Below, piece by piece: positions 1-9,092 of a stretch of 64,000 bases of DNA. The number at the start of each line of letters is the position of its first letter. Within the stretch, counting starts at the first letter, position 1. The DNA is from an uncultured Clostridium sp. Its GTDB lineage: Bacteria; Bacillota; Clostridia; TANB77; CAG-508. The notes under the pieces were generated by a model, which was given only the letters and a program-made list of their open reading frames with translations, did no database searches and had not been told where the DNA came from. The stretch lies in assembly GCA_947302485.1 (NCBI GenBank), contig CAMYVO010000001.1, forward strand, positions 190,273 through 254,272. Direction: 5' to 3'. A program made the translations under genes and the position numbers.

Positions 1-20
1 TTCGCATAATCTGTAAACAT
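1..20 (-). CDS. 5' end of a truncated gene, possibly obg GTPase
   Basis: Only the first six codons lie in the window (MFTDYA), starting with ATG at position 20 after a good ribosome binding site (AAGGAG, 7 nt upstream). It follows the FGE-like gene by 17 nt and so is probably the last visible member of the rpiA-wecA-trpS operon. Clostridial Obg GTPases often begin with MF(T/V)D, which suggests obg, but six residues cannot decide this. Confidence 0.35.
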
Positions 21-37
21 GTTATTCTCCTTTTTTA

Positions 38-973
38 TTAATCTAAATAGAGTATTACTCTAAACCCTATATTATTAGATTTGTCTTCACTTAAAACACT
101 ATCACGAAATCCTGGTGATCTTTTATTTTCTCTATTATTATAAATGTAACCTCCTCTATATATACAATTTTCATAATATTTTTCTGTTGTAATTTCGCAT
201 GCATTACCTGATAAATCATATATTTTATTAATGGAATCATAACCTGTTTTTTGTAGGTCATTTGCATTACTTGATGTATAAGATCCTTTAGATGAATATT
301 TAGAACTTGTTGTTTTATCAATCCATTTTAACGTTGTATCCCATGCTAAACTATTCATCAGACTACTGTGGATTCCATTACCTTTATACATATTTTTTGA
401 AATCTCATATGCTTCGTTATAGCTTACATTGGTATATACATCTTTTCCTTTTTTACTAACAGCACTATCTTTTTCTTTTCCTGCTTCATACCTTGCAATA
501 TAGAATCCCTCATATTTACCTACACTTTTTATAAATTCTTCTACATTTTCTAAGTTTTCATAACATTTATCTGTTAAGATGTTATCTAGAATATCAAAAT
601 TATATCTTTTAAGTTCTAATACATCATCATTAATGTAAATCTTGCAAGGTACCCATACAAATTCATTTCCATTTTCATCTTGTATTACATATCCATCATT
701 CCAATTACCTTCTAAATGTTTAAATCCATCTGGTAAATATGGATTGTTATAGCTTCCATTTTTAATTTCATTTTTATTTAGAATTTTTTCCTTTAAATTA
801 TTAATTTGGTTTTGTTTTCTAGAGCATATACTAGTATATTCTTTTCTTTGTTCTTCATTTTTTATATTCTCATGTGATGTGCTATAAATATTTACACCAA
901 ATAAAATCATTAGTATAACAATACATATAATAACAAAAATTTCTTTAAATTGAAGTTTGTTATCAACTTTCAT
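38..973 (-). CDS. membrane-anchored FGE/SUMF1-like domain protein
   Basis: A protein of 311 aa. Residues 11-30 form one N-terminal membrane segment, and the rest is probably outside the cell. The C-terminal two thirds resembles the formylglycine-generating-enzyme (sulfatase-modifying factor) fold as used by many gut Clostridia: EFVWVPC (104-110), GFYIARYEAG (156-165), WDTTLKWID (211-219), IYDLSGNACEITTE (251-264) and the closing NIGFRVILYL. In this fold family most members are not sulfatase activators but binding or structural domains, and I cannot assign a substrate. The start follows AAAGGAG. It sits between trpS and the next gene in a housekeeping operon, an odd place for a surface protein. 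Confidence 0.7.
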   Translation of the reverse strand: MKVDNKLQFKEIFVIICIVILMILFGVNIYSTSHENIKNEEQRKEYTSICSRKQNQINNLKEKILNKNEIKNGSYNNPYLPDGFKHLEGNWNDGYVIQDENGNEFVWVPCKIYINDDVLELKRYNFDILDNILTDKCYENLENVEEFIKSVGKYEGFYIARYEAGKEKDSAVSKKGKDVYTNVSYNEAYEISKNMYKGNGIHSSLMNSLAWDTTLKWIDKTTSSKYSSKGSYTSSNANDLQKTGYDSINKIYDLSGNACEITTEKYYENCIYRGGYIYNNRENKRSPGFRDSVLSEDKSNNIGFRVILYLD

Positions 974-992
974 ATATTTTCTCCTTTGTAAT

Positions 993-1985
993 CTATATTA
1001 CCAATCCTATCTTTTTATAGACTTCTTTTAATGTTTTCTTTGCAAGTTTTTGGGCTTGTTGTGCACCTTTAATATAAACAGATTTTAAATAATCTTCATC
1101 ATTTATAATTTCATTATATTTTTTTTGAATTGGCCTTAATTCTTCTATAATTGCCTCTCCTACTGTATTTTTAAACTCTCCATATGTTTTTCGTTCAAAT
1201 TCTTTTTCCAATTCTTCAATTTTCTTACCTGAAATAATACTATAAATTGAAAGTAAATTACTGATACCAGGTTTATTTTTAATATCATATTTTATTGCTC
1301 CATCTGAATCTGTTTTAGCTTTCCTTATCTTTTTTAATATCACATCCGGCGTATCTATTAATAAAATAGTATCATTTGGGATTGTACTACTCTTACTCAT
1401 TTTGCTAGTAGGATCTTGTAATCCCATAATTCTTGCTCCAGTTTTTGATATATATGGATTTGGTAGTTTAAAAGTATCTCCATATATTTTATTGAATCTT
1501 TCTGCAATATCTCTGGTAATTTCCAAATGTTGTTTTTGATCTTCTCCTACAGGAACTAAATCCGCTCCATAAAGCAATATATCTGAAGCCATTAATACAG
1601 GATAAGTAAATAGCCCACTATTAATATTATCTGCATGTTTTGCTGATTTATCCTTAAATTGTGTCATTCTAGATAGCTCGCCCATATATGTATGGCAATT
1701 TAATACCCATGAAAGTCCTGTATGTTCTGTTACATGTGATTGAATAAAAATTGTTGATTTTTCCGGATCAATACCACTTGCTAAATATAACGCTAAAACC
1801 TTTAAAGTATTTTTTCTTAATTCCTCTGGATTATTTCTAATTGTTAATGAATGCAAGTCTGCTATCATATAATAGCAATCATAATTATCTTGCATTTTTA
1901 CAAAGTTTGTGATTGCACCAAGATAATTTCCAAGTGTTAAATTACCTGTTGATTGTATTCCACTTAATATAATTTCTTTACTCAT
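993..1985 (-). CDS. trpS: tryptophan--tRNA ligase
   Basis: A 330-aa class I aminoacyl-tRNA synthetase that charges tRNA-Trp with tryptophan in the cytoplasm. The HIGH-type signature appears as TGNLTLGNY (13-21) and the KMSKS loop is exact at 195-199; length is normal for the bacterial enzyme. The ATG at 1985 is chosen because AGGAGG lies 9 nt upstream; a longer reading to 2066 would run into wecA. It is 13 nt downstream of the wecA stop, so the two are co-transcribed. No T-box is visible because the gene has no leader of its own. Confidence 0.95.
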   Translation of the reverse strand: MSKEIILSGIQSTGNLTLGNYLGAITNFVKMQDNYDCYYMIADLHSLTIRNNPEELRKNTLKVLALYLASGIDPEKSTIFIQSHVTEHTGLSWVLNCHTYMGELSRMTQFKDKSAKHADNINSGLFTYPVLMASDILLYGADLVPVGEDQKQHLEITRDIAERFNKIYGDTFKLPNPYISKTGARIMGLQDPTSKMSKSSTIPNDTILLIDTPDVILKKIRKAKTDSDGAIKYDIKNKPGISNLLSIYSIISGKKIEELEKEFERKTYGEFKNTVGEAIIEELRPIQKKYNEIINDEDYLKSVYIKGAQQAQKLAKKTLKEVYKKIGLVI

Positions 1986-1998
1986 CTCTCTCATCCTC

Positions 1999-3075
1999 CT
2001 ATTTGTTATCTTCTTCCGTTTTTTTAAAGAAATTTCTATATCCAATTCCAATAACTGCAACAACAATTAATGCAAAAGAAATAGCCTTCCAAATTCCACT
2101 CTCTAATAATATTATTGCAAACATTCCAAGAGTAGCACTCATTCCATATAATATCAGTACTGCTTGTTTCTGAGTGAATCCCTTATTTAGTATCTTATGG
2201 TGCAAATGCTCTGCATCTGGTTTAAAAATTGCTTTTATAGATTTTCCTGACTTTAATCTTCTTACAATAGAAGATAAAGTATCAAGAACTGGAATTGCAA
2301 GTACTATCAATGGAGCTACAATCACAATTAGAGTATATGTTTTTGCAATTCCTAAAATAGAAATAACTGCAAGTGCATATCCTAAAAAATTTGACCCAGC
2401 ATCTCCAATAAATGTTTTAGCAGGATTAAAGTTAAATGGTAAAAATCCTGTTAATGCTCCTGATAACGCAGCTATTAAAACTATTGCGAGTAGTGGTGAA
2501 CTATTTAATGAAAATATAATTATTAGTGATAGACATGAAATTAGTGACAAACCTGTTGAAAGGCCATCTAATCCATCTATTAAATTAATAGCATTTGTTA
2601 TTCCTACTATCCAGCCAATTGTTAAAATTGTTAAAAAAATATCATGAAATACAATATCATGTACAAATGGAATAGAGATATTATCAATCCTAATTCCAAA
2701 TCTTACTGCAATAATAGCAGCTACTATTTGTGCTGCAAGTTTCAAATAAGAAGGAATTCCTTTAACATCATCTATAAAGCATGTAATAATTATTACAAAT
2801 GCTCCTAAGAAAAACCCTATTAAAAGCCTACTCTCTGTTGAAAATGTAATAGTTCCTTCAAGATTCATAACAATTAATAAATATATAACAGAAACTAAGA
2901 AACCTGCAATAACTGCTAATCCTCCAAGTCTTGGCATTGTTTTTGTATTTATTCTTCTTTCGTCTTTTGGTGTATCAACTGCCCCTAATTTTTTAGCTAA
3001 TTTAATTGTATATGGTGTAAATACAAAGGTTGTAATAAAAGCTAACAAAAATGCAATTGCAATATCTCCCCACAT
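1999..3075 (-). CDS. wecA: polyprenyl-phosphate GlcNAc-1-phosphate transferase (WecA/TagO family)
   Basis: A 358-aa integral membrane enzyme of the MraY/WecA family with about ten to eleven membrane segments. It transfers a sugar-1-phosphate, usually GlcNAc-1-P, from a UDP-sugar to undecaprenyl phosphate, the first step of teichoic acid or other wall glycopolymer synthesis. Family motifs are present: PRLGGLA near 48, the Mg-binding DD at 102-103, NLIDGLDGL near 164, FIGDAGSNF at 222-230 and HLHH at 290-293. The basic PKDERRIN loop near 36 fits WecA/TagO rather than MraY. It lies 15 nt after rpiA in the same operon. Confidence 0.93.
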   Translation of the reverse strand: MWGDIAIAFLLAFITTFVFTPYTIKLAKKLGAVDTPKDERRINTKTMPRLGGLAVIAGFLVSVIYLLIVMNLEGTITFSTESRLLIGFFLGAFVIIITCFIDDVKGIPSYLKLAAQIVAAIIAVRFGIRIDNISIPFVHDIVFHDIFLTILTIGWIVGITNAINLIDGLDGLSTGLSLISCLSLIIIFSLNSSPLLAIVLIAALSGALTGFLPFNFNPAKTFIGDAGSNFLGYALAVISILGIAKTYTLIVIVAPLIVLAIPVLDTLSSIVRRLKSGKSIKAIFKPDAEHLHHKILNKGFTQKQAVLILYGMSATLGMFAIILLESGIWKAISFALIVVAVIGIGYRNFFKKTEEDNK

Positions 3076-3090
3076 ATTCTTCCTCCTGGT

Positions 3091-3786
3091 TTATTGTAAG
3101 ATTGTAACTGGATATCCTATAAATAATCCTGTTTCTATAACTCCTACAATTGATTTCAATTCTTTTTCTAAATTCTTATCTATTTTTTCAAACACAACAT
3201 CTAAAATAAAGTTGCCGTTTTCTGTAATTACTGGTCCATCCTTTCCTTTAGCTAATCGAATGTCCATTGATTTAATAGGGAATCTTGTAAGTTCTTGCTT
3301 TACTGAAAAAATTGCATCTGGAAAGCATTCTATTGGAACTGGAAATTTTTTTCCTAAATTAGATACAAATTTACTACTATCTACTAATATATATGTTTCT
3401 TTAGAATTTACAATATTTAATTTTTCTTTAAACATTGCTCCTCCTCTTCCTTTTATAAGCCAGCTTTCAGAATTAACTTCATCTGCTCCATCAAAAGACC
3501 AATCCGGTTTTTTTTCTACTATACTTGCTGTTTTAAGTCCTAGACTAGTACATAAGAATCTTATCTCATGTGAAGTTGGAATTGCTGTTATGTTTAAGTT
3601 TTCTTTTTTTACTCTTTTAGCAATTGCAATGGTTGCTAATAATGAAGTCGAACCTGATCCAAATCCGATCACATCACCATCTTTTACTTTATCTGCTATT
3701 TTTTTTGCAACTTTTTCTTTTTCCTCTCTATTAGAGATTTCTCCATTCCATTTAATATCTGAAAAAAAATCTTTATTCCAATTCAT
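3091..3786 (-). CDS. rpiA: ribose-5-phosphate isomerase A
   Basis: A 231-aa enzyme that interconverts ribose 5-phosphate and ribulose 5-phosphate in the pentose phosphate pathway, so it supplies the precursor of PRPP used by the purine genes nearby. Characteristic blocks are GFGSGSTS near 41, AIPTSHEIR near 69, DWSFDGADEV near 97, KGRGGAMFKEK and the C-terminal GVIETGLF. The ATG at 3786 is preferred over an upstream codon because GGAGGG lies 6 nt upstream. It is the first gene of the rpiA-wecA-trpS operon. Confidence 0.95.
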   Translation of the reverse strand: MNWNKDFFSDIKWNGEISNREEKEKVAKKIADKVKDGDVIGFGSGSTSLLATIAIAKRVKKENLNITAIPTSHEIRFLCTSLGLKTASIVEKKPDWSFDGADEVNSESWLIKGRGGAMFKEKLNIVNSKETYILVDSSKFVSNLGKKFPVPIECFPDAIFSVKQELTRFPIKSMDIRLAKGKDGPVITENGNFILDVVFEKIDKNLEKELKSIVGVIETGLFIGYPVTILQ

Positions 3787-3820
3787 AATTTCCCTCCAAT
3801 CACCCATTTTCCTAAAATAT

Positions 3821-3849
3821 ATTATAATATAATAGACAGAATATTACAA
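3821..3849 (-). promoter_or_regulatory. promoter of the rpiA operon
   Basis: On the minus strand, -35 TTGTAA (3844-3849) and -10 TATAAT (3821-3826) are separated by 17 bp, a near-consensus sigma-A promoter 34 nt upstream of the rpiA start. Confidence 0.65.
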
Positions 3850-3866
3850 TATTTTAAATGATTTTC

Positions 3867-3896
3867 TTTACTTTATATTAGTAGAAAGGGTATAAT
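3867..3896 (+). promoter_or_regulatory. promoter of the J-domain gene
   Basis: -35 TTTACT (3867-3872), an 18-bp spacer and a perfect -10 TATAAT (3891-3896), located 28 nt before the ATG. It diverges from the rpiA promoter. Confidence 0.5.
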
Positions 3897-3924
3897 AATA
3901 TTAGAATAAAACAAAAGAGGTAAA

Positions 3925-4580
3925 ATGATGCAAAATTATTACGAAATATTGCAAGTTGATAAAAATGCTTCAAATGAAATGATTGAAAAAGCATATAAGC
4001 TACTTGCAAAAAAGTATCACCCTGATATGCAACCAAAAGAAAAAAGACAATGGGCAGAAGAAAAATTTAAGATGCTAAATGAAGCTTATAGTACTTTATC
4101 TAACAGCGAAAAAAGGGCAGATTATGATAAAAAATTCAAAATAAAAGATAATGGAATATATGAAAGATATGAAAAACTTTTAGAACAAAACAAAGTACTA
4201 AAAAGTCAGCTAGAATACTTTCAAGCTAAATTTAACAGCTTAAATAATCCTAATTATATTAATGTAAATAATGTAAATAATGTAAATATTGATAATACGC
4301 GGAAACTTACGGATCAAATATATCAAATAACAATAATGCTAGTGCTTCAAATAAAAATACTTTTGCAGATCATTCTACAAGAATCGGAAATAATATATAT
4401 AACTCTATAACAAGAAAAAAAAGTAAAAAAGATATTATGGCTTTTTTCTTAACATTACTAATTTTTATTGGAATATTTCTATTATTATGGACAATTCCAT
4501 TTACAAGAAAATATCTTATTAGCCTATATAACGATAATTTTATTATAAAAAGAATCATAGATTTGTTTTTTAAAGGGTGA
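3925..4580 (+). pseudogene. J-domain membrane protein, frameshifted
   Basis: The first 70 residues are a J domain ([23 protein letters not shown] at 32-34), the module that stimulates Hsp70/DnaK. A coiled, Asn-rich linker follows. The reading frame then breaks between about 4296 and 4320. In the +2 frame, coding continues to a TGA at 4578 and specifies an Asn/Ser-rich stretch, a basic patch and one membrane helix (AFFLTLLIFIGIFLLLWTIP). The restored product is about 218 aa, a tail-anchored-like J protein. One missing base (or two extra) beside ACGCGG would account for it. There is no Gly/Phe or zinc-finger region, so this is not the chaperone DnaJ itself. Confidence 0.75.
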
Positions 4581-4600
4581 AATTTTATAGATTTCACCCT
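4574..4600. terminator. bidirectional terminator between J-domain gene and zupT
   Basis: Perfect 10-bp stem AGGGTGAAAT/ATTTCACCCT with a 7-nt loop, flanked by T-rich DNA. It overlaps the TGA of the restored J-domain frame (4578-4580) and the TGA of the converging transporter gene (4594-4596). Its position supports the reconstructed end of the frameshifted gene. Confidence 0.8.
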
Positions 4601-5358
4601 AATGTTATGTCTAATACCATCATAACAATAAATCCTATTATTACTCCTATTACACCTAAGCTAGATTTCTTTCCATTATGCATTTCTGGAATCAGTTCTT
4701 CTGATACTACATATATCATTGCACCTGCTGCAAAAGATAATAAATATGGCAAAATTGGTACAACAATATTTGTTAATAATAACGTTATAAATGCAGCAAT
4801 TGGCTCTACTATACCCGATAATACTCCATATATAAATGCTCTTTTTTTGCTCATTCCATTCATTTTTAAAGGTATAGAAATTATCGCACCTTCTGGTATG
4901 TTTTGTATTGCTATACCAATTGCTAAAACCATTGCCTCTAGCAAAGCTATACCTGCACTCCCTGATAGAAATCCAGAAAAGCAAACTCCTACAGCCATTC
5001 CTTCAGGAATGTTATGTAGTGTAACGGAAAATAAAAGCATATTTAATTTTTTTTCATTTTCTTTTTTTTCTATACTATCTGCCCACTTACTTGTAATAAT
5101 TAAAAATACTACTCCCATAATAAGACCAACACTTGCAGGTATCCAAGTTATCACACCTTGTTTTTCTGCCATCTTTACAGATGGTATTATAAGTGACCAA
5201 ACACTTGCGGCTATCATTACACCTGCTGCAAATCCCACAATTATTTTTTGTACCTTTTCATTAATGTTTTTCTTTAGAAAAAAAACAAATGCACTTCCCA
5301 AACTTGTTCCTATAAATGGTATCATTATTCCTGCTACTGATAATAATACATTGTTCAC
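4594..5358 (-). CDS. ZIP family metal transporter (ZupT-like)
   Basis: A 254-aa inner-membrane protein with eight predicted membrane segments. The two ZIP signature motifs, HNIPEGMAVG in helix IV and QNIPEGAII in helix V, carry the metal-site His, Asn and Glu residues; the first residue of the second motif is Gln where many ZIPs have His. It should import zinc, iron or related divalent metals. The start is a GTG at 5358 with AGGAGGG 8 nt upstream. It is a single-gene unit with its own promoter and a shared terminator. Confidence 0.9.
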   Translation of the reverse strand: MNNVLLSVAGIMIPFIGTSLGSAFVFFLKKNINEKVQKIIVGFAAGVMIAASVWSLIIPSVKMAEKQGVITWIPASVGLIMGVVFLIITSKWADSIEKKENEKKLNMLLFSVTLHNIPEGMAVGVCFSGFLSGSAGIALLEAMVLAIGIAIQNIPEGAIISIPLKMNGMSKKRAFIYGVLSGIVEPIAAFITLLLTNIVVPILPYLLSFAAGAMIYVVSEELIPEMHNGKKSSLGVIGVIIGFIVMMVLDITLG

Positions 5359-5379
5359 TGCTTTTCCCTCCTGTATAAT

Positions 5380-5408
5380 ATAATATGCAGGAATAATAAT
5401 TATGTTAA
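5380..5408 (-). promoter_or_regulatory. promoter of the ZIP transporter gene
   Basis: -35 TTAACA (5403-5408), 17-bp spacer, -10 TATTAT (5380-5385) on the minus strand, 21 nt before the GTG start. No metal-regulator operator palindrome is evident around it. Confidence 0.55.
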
Positions 5409-5538
5409 TTGAATTTAAAATGAAAACTTTTTATTAACAGACGAAAATCATATGTCTAAATATGATACAATATAATTTTACCATATTTTATGTAATTTTA
5501 AATATTGCTTTTTACTTCACCATCCAAGTATATAAAAT

Positions 5539-5587
5539 AAGGAAGATTTCTAATAAAAGCAATTTGCTATTATTAGAAATCTTCCTT
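5539..5587 (-). terminator. terminator of the ribosomal operon after rplQ
   Basis: An 18-bp perfect inverted repeat (AAGGAAGATTTCTAATAA and its complement), with a further short inner pairing AGCAA/TTGCT, followed on the minus strand by a T-rich run. It lies 29 nt after the rplQ stop and ends the S10-spc-alpha transcript. Confidence 0.85.
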
Positions 5588-5615
5588 ATTAAGTATATAT
5601 ATTCATTTATAAATA

Positions 5616-6140
5616 TTATACTAGTTCTAGGATAACAGTTTCTGCTGCATCTCCTCTTCTTTGTCCAAGTTTTACTATTCTTGTATATCCACCAACCCTA
5701 TCTGCATATTTTGGTGCTATTTCATTAAACAATTTTGCTGGTAAATCAATATTGTTACCTTCTGAATCTTTAACTTTATTGATTTTTCTCATTATTTTTC
5801 TTCTAGCATTCAATCTTGTTGGCATATCTTTTTGTCTTTTTTCAGTAACTTCTTCTTTAACTACTTTTAAGTATTCTTTTCCATTTTTACTTTTAGCTTT
5901 TTCTGTTACTTTATTTCCATTTGAATCAAGTTTAGCTTTTACAACTTTTACATCAACCATTTCAAAGTTATCTTTTTCTTTAACTGCAAGTGCTATAATA
6001 CTATCAACAATTGCTTTTACTTCTTTAGCTCTAGCTTCTGTTGTTTGGATTTTACCATTTAAGATAACATCAGTTGTTTGACATTTAAGCATTGCTAATC
6101 TTTGATCTGTTGGTTTTCCTAATTTTCTATTCTTAGCCAT
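5616..6140 (-). CDS. rplQ: 50S ribosomal protein L17
   Basis: A 174-aa L17, about 50 residues longer than the E. coli protein. The conserved N-terminal block ([19 protein letters not shown]) and C-terminal block ([20 protein letters not shown]) frame a Lys/Glu/Val-rich insertion at about residues 58-105. Longer L17 proteins of this kind are known from several clostridial families, so this is a lineage trait and not damage. Last gene of the alpha segment, 25 nt after rpoA. Confidence 0.95.
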   Translation of the reverse strand: MAKNRKLGKPTDQRLAMLKCQTTDVILNGKIQTTEARAKEVKAIVDSIIALAVKEKDNFEMVDVKVVKAKLDSNGNKVTEKAKSKNGKEYLKVVKEEVTEKRQKDMPTRLNARRKIMRKINKVKDSEGNNIDLPAKLFNEIAPKYADRVGGYTRIVKLGQRRGDAAETVILELV

Positions 6141-6165
6141 TTTTTGTTTTCACCTTCCTTAAAAA

Positions 6166-7113
6166 TTAGTCTTCTTCTTGTAAGAAATTTAATCCTAATG
6201 AATGAAGTTTATTTGTAACTTCATCTAATGATTTTTTACCAAGATTTCTAACTTTCATCATATCAGATTCTGTTTTATTTGCTAAATCTTCAACTGTAGA
6301 AATACCTGCTCTTTTTAAGCAATTAAAAGAACGAACAGATAATTCTAAATCTTCAATTGACATTTCTAATACTTTTTCTTTTCTAGATTCTTCTTTTTCA
6401 ACCATAACCTGAGTATTCTTAGTTGTTTCTGATAAATCTATAAATAATTCCAAATGTCCTGTCATAACTTTAGCTGCTAGACTTAAAGCTTCATGTGCTT
6501 TTAAACTTCCATCAGTCCATAATTCAATTACTAGTTTATCATAATCTACCATTTGACCTACTCTAGTATTTTCTACAGAGTAATTAACTTTTTTTACTGG
6601 TGTAAAAATTGAGTCTATTGGTAAAACAGATATGTCTTGATTAGTTTTTTTATTTTTATCTGCAGTATTGTATCCTCTTCCTTTTTCTACTGTCATTTCC
6701 ATCACAAGATGTCCACCTTCTGCAACTGTTGCAATATGTAAGTCAGGATTTAGCACCTCAACTGAACTATCTGTAATAATATTTCCAGCAGTTACTTCTC
6801 CCTCTCCGTTAAAGTCAATTTTGATTACCTTTTCTTCAGTATCAAATGTTTTTAATCTAACATTTTTTAAATTAACAATAATTTCAGGTACATCTTCTAC
6901 TACATTTGGTATTGTAGAAAATTCATGGACAACACCATCAATTTTTACACTTGTAATAGCACTACCAGGTAATGATGAAAGTAAAATTCTTCTTAATGAA
7001 TTTCCTATAGTTACTCCATATCCTCTTTCTAATGGTTCACATATAAATTTTGCGTAATTATTTTCATCATCTATTTCTAAACATTCAATGTTTGGCTTTT
7101 CAAATTCTATCAT
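6166..7113 (-). CDS. rpoA: DNA-directed RNA polymerase subunit alpha
   Basis: A 315-aa alpha subunit that nucleates RNA polymerase assembly. The N-terminal dimerisation domain holds [18 protein letters not shown] near 36; a flexible linker ends near 235 and the C-terminal domain follows ([33 protein letters not shown]), which contacts UP elements and activators. It lies between rpsD and rplQ as in other Firmicutes, with a 28-nt gap to rpsD. Confidence 0.97.
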   Translation of the reverse strand: MIEFEKPNIECLEIDDENNYAKFICEPLERGYGVTIGNSLRRILLSSLPGSAITSVKIDGVVHEFSTIPNVVEDVPEIIVNLKNVRLKTFDTEEKVIKIDFNGEGEVTAGNIITDSSVEVLNPDLHIATVAEGGHLVMEMTVEKGRGYNTADKNKKTNQDISVLPIDSIFTPVKKVNYSVENTRVGQMVDYDKLVIELWTDGSLKAHEALSLAAKVMTGHLELFIDLSETTKNTQVMVEKEESRKEKVLEMSIEDLELSVRSFNCLKRAGISTVEDLANKTESDMMKVRNLGKKSLDEVTNKLHSLGLNFLQEED

Positions 7114-7141
7114 TTTTACCTCCCAATTTTTCTAAAATCTA

Positions 7142-7768
7142 TTATTTAGAGTAAAGCTCTACTATTAAATGCTCTTCAACTGGAATATCAACATCTTCTC
7201 TAGATGCAAGTGTAATCACTTTACCACTTAAATTTTGAGCGTCTTTTTCAAGCCATGCTGGAACTGGTCTTGCAGAATTTGCTTCCACATTTTCTTTAAT
7301 TATAGCGCTTTCTTTTTTAGTTTCTCTTACAGAGATAATATCTCCAGGTTTTACTAAATAAGATGCTATATCGACTTTTTTACCATTTACATTAAAATGT
7401 CCATGGTTTACAAGTTGTCTAGCTTGTGGTCTAGATGATCCGTAACCTAAACGGTATACAACATTATCTAATCTACTTTCTAGTATTTGTAATAATCTTT
7501 CACCAGTAATACCTTTTTGTTTTGATGCCATATCAAAGTATTTTCTAAATTGTTTTTCTCCTACTCCGTAGAATGATTTAGTTTTTTGTTTTTCTCTTAA
7601 TTGTGTACCATATTCTGAAAGTTTAGTTTTCTTTTGACCATGCTCACCTGGAGCATAATTTCTTCTAGATACACTACATTTATCTGTATAACATCTCGAA
7701 CCTTTTAAGAACAATTTTTGTCCTTCTCTACGGCAAATACGGCATTGTTCATCTTTATATCTTGCCAT
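7142..7768 (-). CDS. rpsD: 30S ribosomal protein S4
   Basis: A 208-aa primary 16S rRNA-binding protein. Four cysteines (C9, C12, C26, C31) form the zinc site of the C+ class of S4. The S4 RNA-binding domain ([20 protein letters not shown]) occupies about residues 96-160. In bacteria where S4 lies in the alpha operon it can repress that operon by binding its leader, and a structured element lies upstream of rpsM here (8742-8801). Gap to rpsK is 28 nt. Confidence 0.97.
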   Translation of the reverse strand: MARYKDEQCRICRREGQKLFLKGSRCYTDKCSVSRRNYAPGEHGQKKTKLSEYGTQLREKQKTKSFYGVGEKQFRKYFDMASKQKGITGERLLQILESRLDNVVYRLGYGSSRPQARQLVNHGHFNVNGKKVDIASYLVKPGDIISVRETKKESAIIKENVEANSARPVPAWLEKDAQNLSGKVITLASREDVDIPVEEHLIVELYSK

Positions 7769-7796
7769 TTTTTTATCTCACCTCTCTATTTTTCTT

Positions 7797-8192
7797 TTAT
7801 ACTCTTCTTCTTTTTGGTGGTCTACAACCATTATGTGGTATTGGAGTTACATCTTTAATCATGCTAATTTCCAAACCAGCTGTTTGAAGAGAACGAATTG
7901 CTGCTTCACGACCAGAACCTGGTCCTTTTACATACACTTCAACACTTTTAAGTCCATGTTCCATTCCCGCTTTAGCAGCTGTTTCAGCAGCTTGACCAGC
8001 AGCAAATGGTGTGCTTTTTCTTGAACCTTTAAATCCAAGTTCTCCTGCACTTGCCCAAGAAATTACATTACCTTGTGTATCTGTAATTGTAACAATAGTA
8101 TTGTTAAAACTTGAATGAATATGTGCAGCACCTTTTTCAATATTCTTTCTATTTCTTCTAGGTGTTTTTCTTGCTACAGTTTTCTTAGCCAT
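7797..8192 (-). CDS. rpsK: 30S ribosomal protein S11
   Basis: A 131-aa platform protein of the small subunit. Recognised from [34 protein letters not shown]-type segments (here [17 protein letters not shown]) and the strictly conserved C-terminal tail [18 protein letters not shown]. Follows rpsM by 16 nt, with AAGGAGG in front of the start. Confidence 0.97.
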   Translation of the reverse strand: MAKKTVARKTPRRNRKNIEKGAAHIHSSFNNTIVTITDTQGNVISWASAGELGFKGSRKSTPFAAGQAAETAAKAGMEHGLKSVEVYVKGPGSGREAAIRSLQTAGLEISMIKDVTPIPHNGCRPPKRRRV

Positions 8193-8208
8193 TTGGTTTT
8201 ATACCTCC

Positions 8209-8577
8209 TTATTTTTTACTTTTACTAACTAATTTTCTAGGACCTTTTCTTGTACGAGCATTTGTCTTTGTTCTTTGTCCTCTTACAGGTAGTCCTCTTC
8301 TATGTCTTAATCCACGGTAACATCCGATTTCAGTAAGTCTTTTAATGTTTAGGGCAACTTCTCTTCTTAGGTCACCTTCAACTTTGTATTTTTCATCAAG
8401 TATTTTTCTTATCTTGTTTACTTCTTCGTCTGTTAAATCTTTTACCCTAGTATCTGGATTAATTCCAGCTTCATCAAGTATTTTTCTAGAACTTGAAACA
8501 CCTATTCCATAAATATATGTAAGTCCTATTTCTACTCTTTTTTCTCTAGGTAAATCTACTCCTGCTATACGAGCCAT
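8209..8577 (-). CDS. rpsM: 30S ribosomal protein S13
   Basis: A 122-aa head protein that contacts P-site tRNA and the B1 bridges. Diagnostic sequences are [20 protein letters not shown] and the basic tail [20 protein letters not shown]. The ATG at 8577 is chosen because all S13 proteins begin MARIAGV and GGAGG lies 11 nt upstream; an ATG-initiated longer reading adds 19 Asn-rich residues without family support. It is the first gene after a 245-bp gap that carries a candidate regulatory hairpin. Confidence 0.97.
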   Translation of the reverse strand: MARIAGVDLPREKRVEIGLTYIYGIGVSSSRKILDEAGINPDTRVKDLTDEEVNKIRKILDEKYKVEGDLRREVALNIKRLTEIGCYRGLRHRRGLPVRGQRTKTNARTRKGPRKLVSKSKK

Positions 8578-8741
8578 AAATTTTAGCACCTCCAAATTAT
8601 TATTGTTTACATTATTTAGTATAAATATTTGCATTATTAAATTGAAATGTATTTAAAATAAACATATTAAAAATAATAGAGGTTTTATATTCTTAATTGT
8701 TATTCTAAATAGTTTTTAATATTGCAAATATAATATATATA

Positions 8742-8801
8742 AACACAAATTATGATATGTAAGCTTACTAAAAGCTTATCAGCCGCTACCAAATTTGTGT
8801 T
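8742..8801 (-). promoter_or_regulatory. structured leader element upstream of rpsM
   Basis: A 60-nt segment between rpmJ and rpsM folds into a closed element. The outer stem AACACAAATT/AATTTGTGTT is perfect over 10 bp. Inside is a second perfect 7-bp hairpin, TAAGCTT/AAGCTTA, and an unpaired GGTAGCGGCTG segment that is GC-rich for this genome. It lies 165 nt before rpsM. There is no T-run, so it is not a terminator. An S4-binding autoregulatory site for rpsM-K-D is one possible role; this is inference. Confidence 0.45.
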
Positions 8802-8822
8802 AATATCAAAATATTATTTAAA

Positions 8823-8936
8823 TTATCCTTGTCTTTGTTTGTGTTTTGGATTTTCGCAGATTACTCTGACAACACCTTTTCTTTTAATTATTTTGCATTT
8901 TTCGCATATTTTTTTTACTGATGGTCTTACTTTCAT
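8823..8936 (-). CDS. rpmJ: 50S ribosomal protein L36
   Basis: A 37-aa protein, [15 protein letters not shown] then a basic tail ending KHKQRQG. C11, C14, C27 and H32 form the zinc ribbon of the C+ form of L36. The ATG at 8936 has a weak GAGGTGAAATAA ribosome site. It stands at its usual position between infA and rpsM, separated from infA by a 150-bp palindromic repeat. Confidence 0.95.
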   Translation of the reverse strand: MKVRPSVKKICEKCKIIKRKGVVRVICENPKHKQRQG

Positions 8937-8972
8937 TTATTTCACCTCACTAAGTTTGTTTGTTTTATTTTT

Positions 8973-9092
8973 AAAATAGATTTAAAAGTATATTGCTAGA
9001 AAACAGGTTAAAATTTTTGAAACTATACTTTTGTGTATGTTGAAAAAATTTTACGTTATTTTAAGACGCAATATGCTGTTTTATATCTATTT
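8973..9092 (+). repeat. ERIC-like palindromic element, copy R5 (infA-rpmJ)
   Basis: An imperfect palindrome of about 120 bp. The outer arms AAAATAGAT.. / ..ATCTATTTT pair across its whole length, the middle arms are GTTAAAATTTTTGAAAC / GTTGAAAAAATTTTAC, and the tip is GAAACTATAC-TTTT-GTGTATGTTG. The tip matches copy R4 (19606-19731) nearly base for base. The TAG stop of infA (9087-9089) lies inside the outer arm. No T-run follows, and the operon continues through it. Confidence 0.7.

Noticed and set aside
1986-2066. Longer N-terminus of TrpRS
   Set aside because: It would overlap wecA, has no family support, and a good ribosome site precedes the inner ATG at 1985.
2174-2647. Open frames antisense to wecA and many other genes
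   Set aside because: They are shadows of the real coding frames; no ribosome sites or recognisable domains.
4290-4325. Programmed ribosomal frameshift in the J-domain gene
   Set aside because: No slippery heptamer or downstream stimulator is visible, and five other genes show similar breaks, which favours sequence error.
5616-6140. L17 insertion as a fusion or intein
   Set aside because: The Lys/Glu-rich insertion resembles the longer L17 known from other clostridial families and has no intein motifs.
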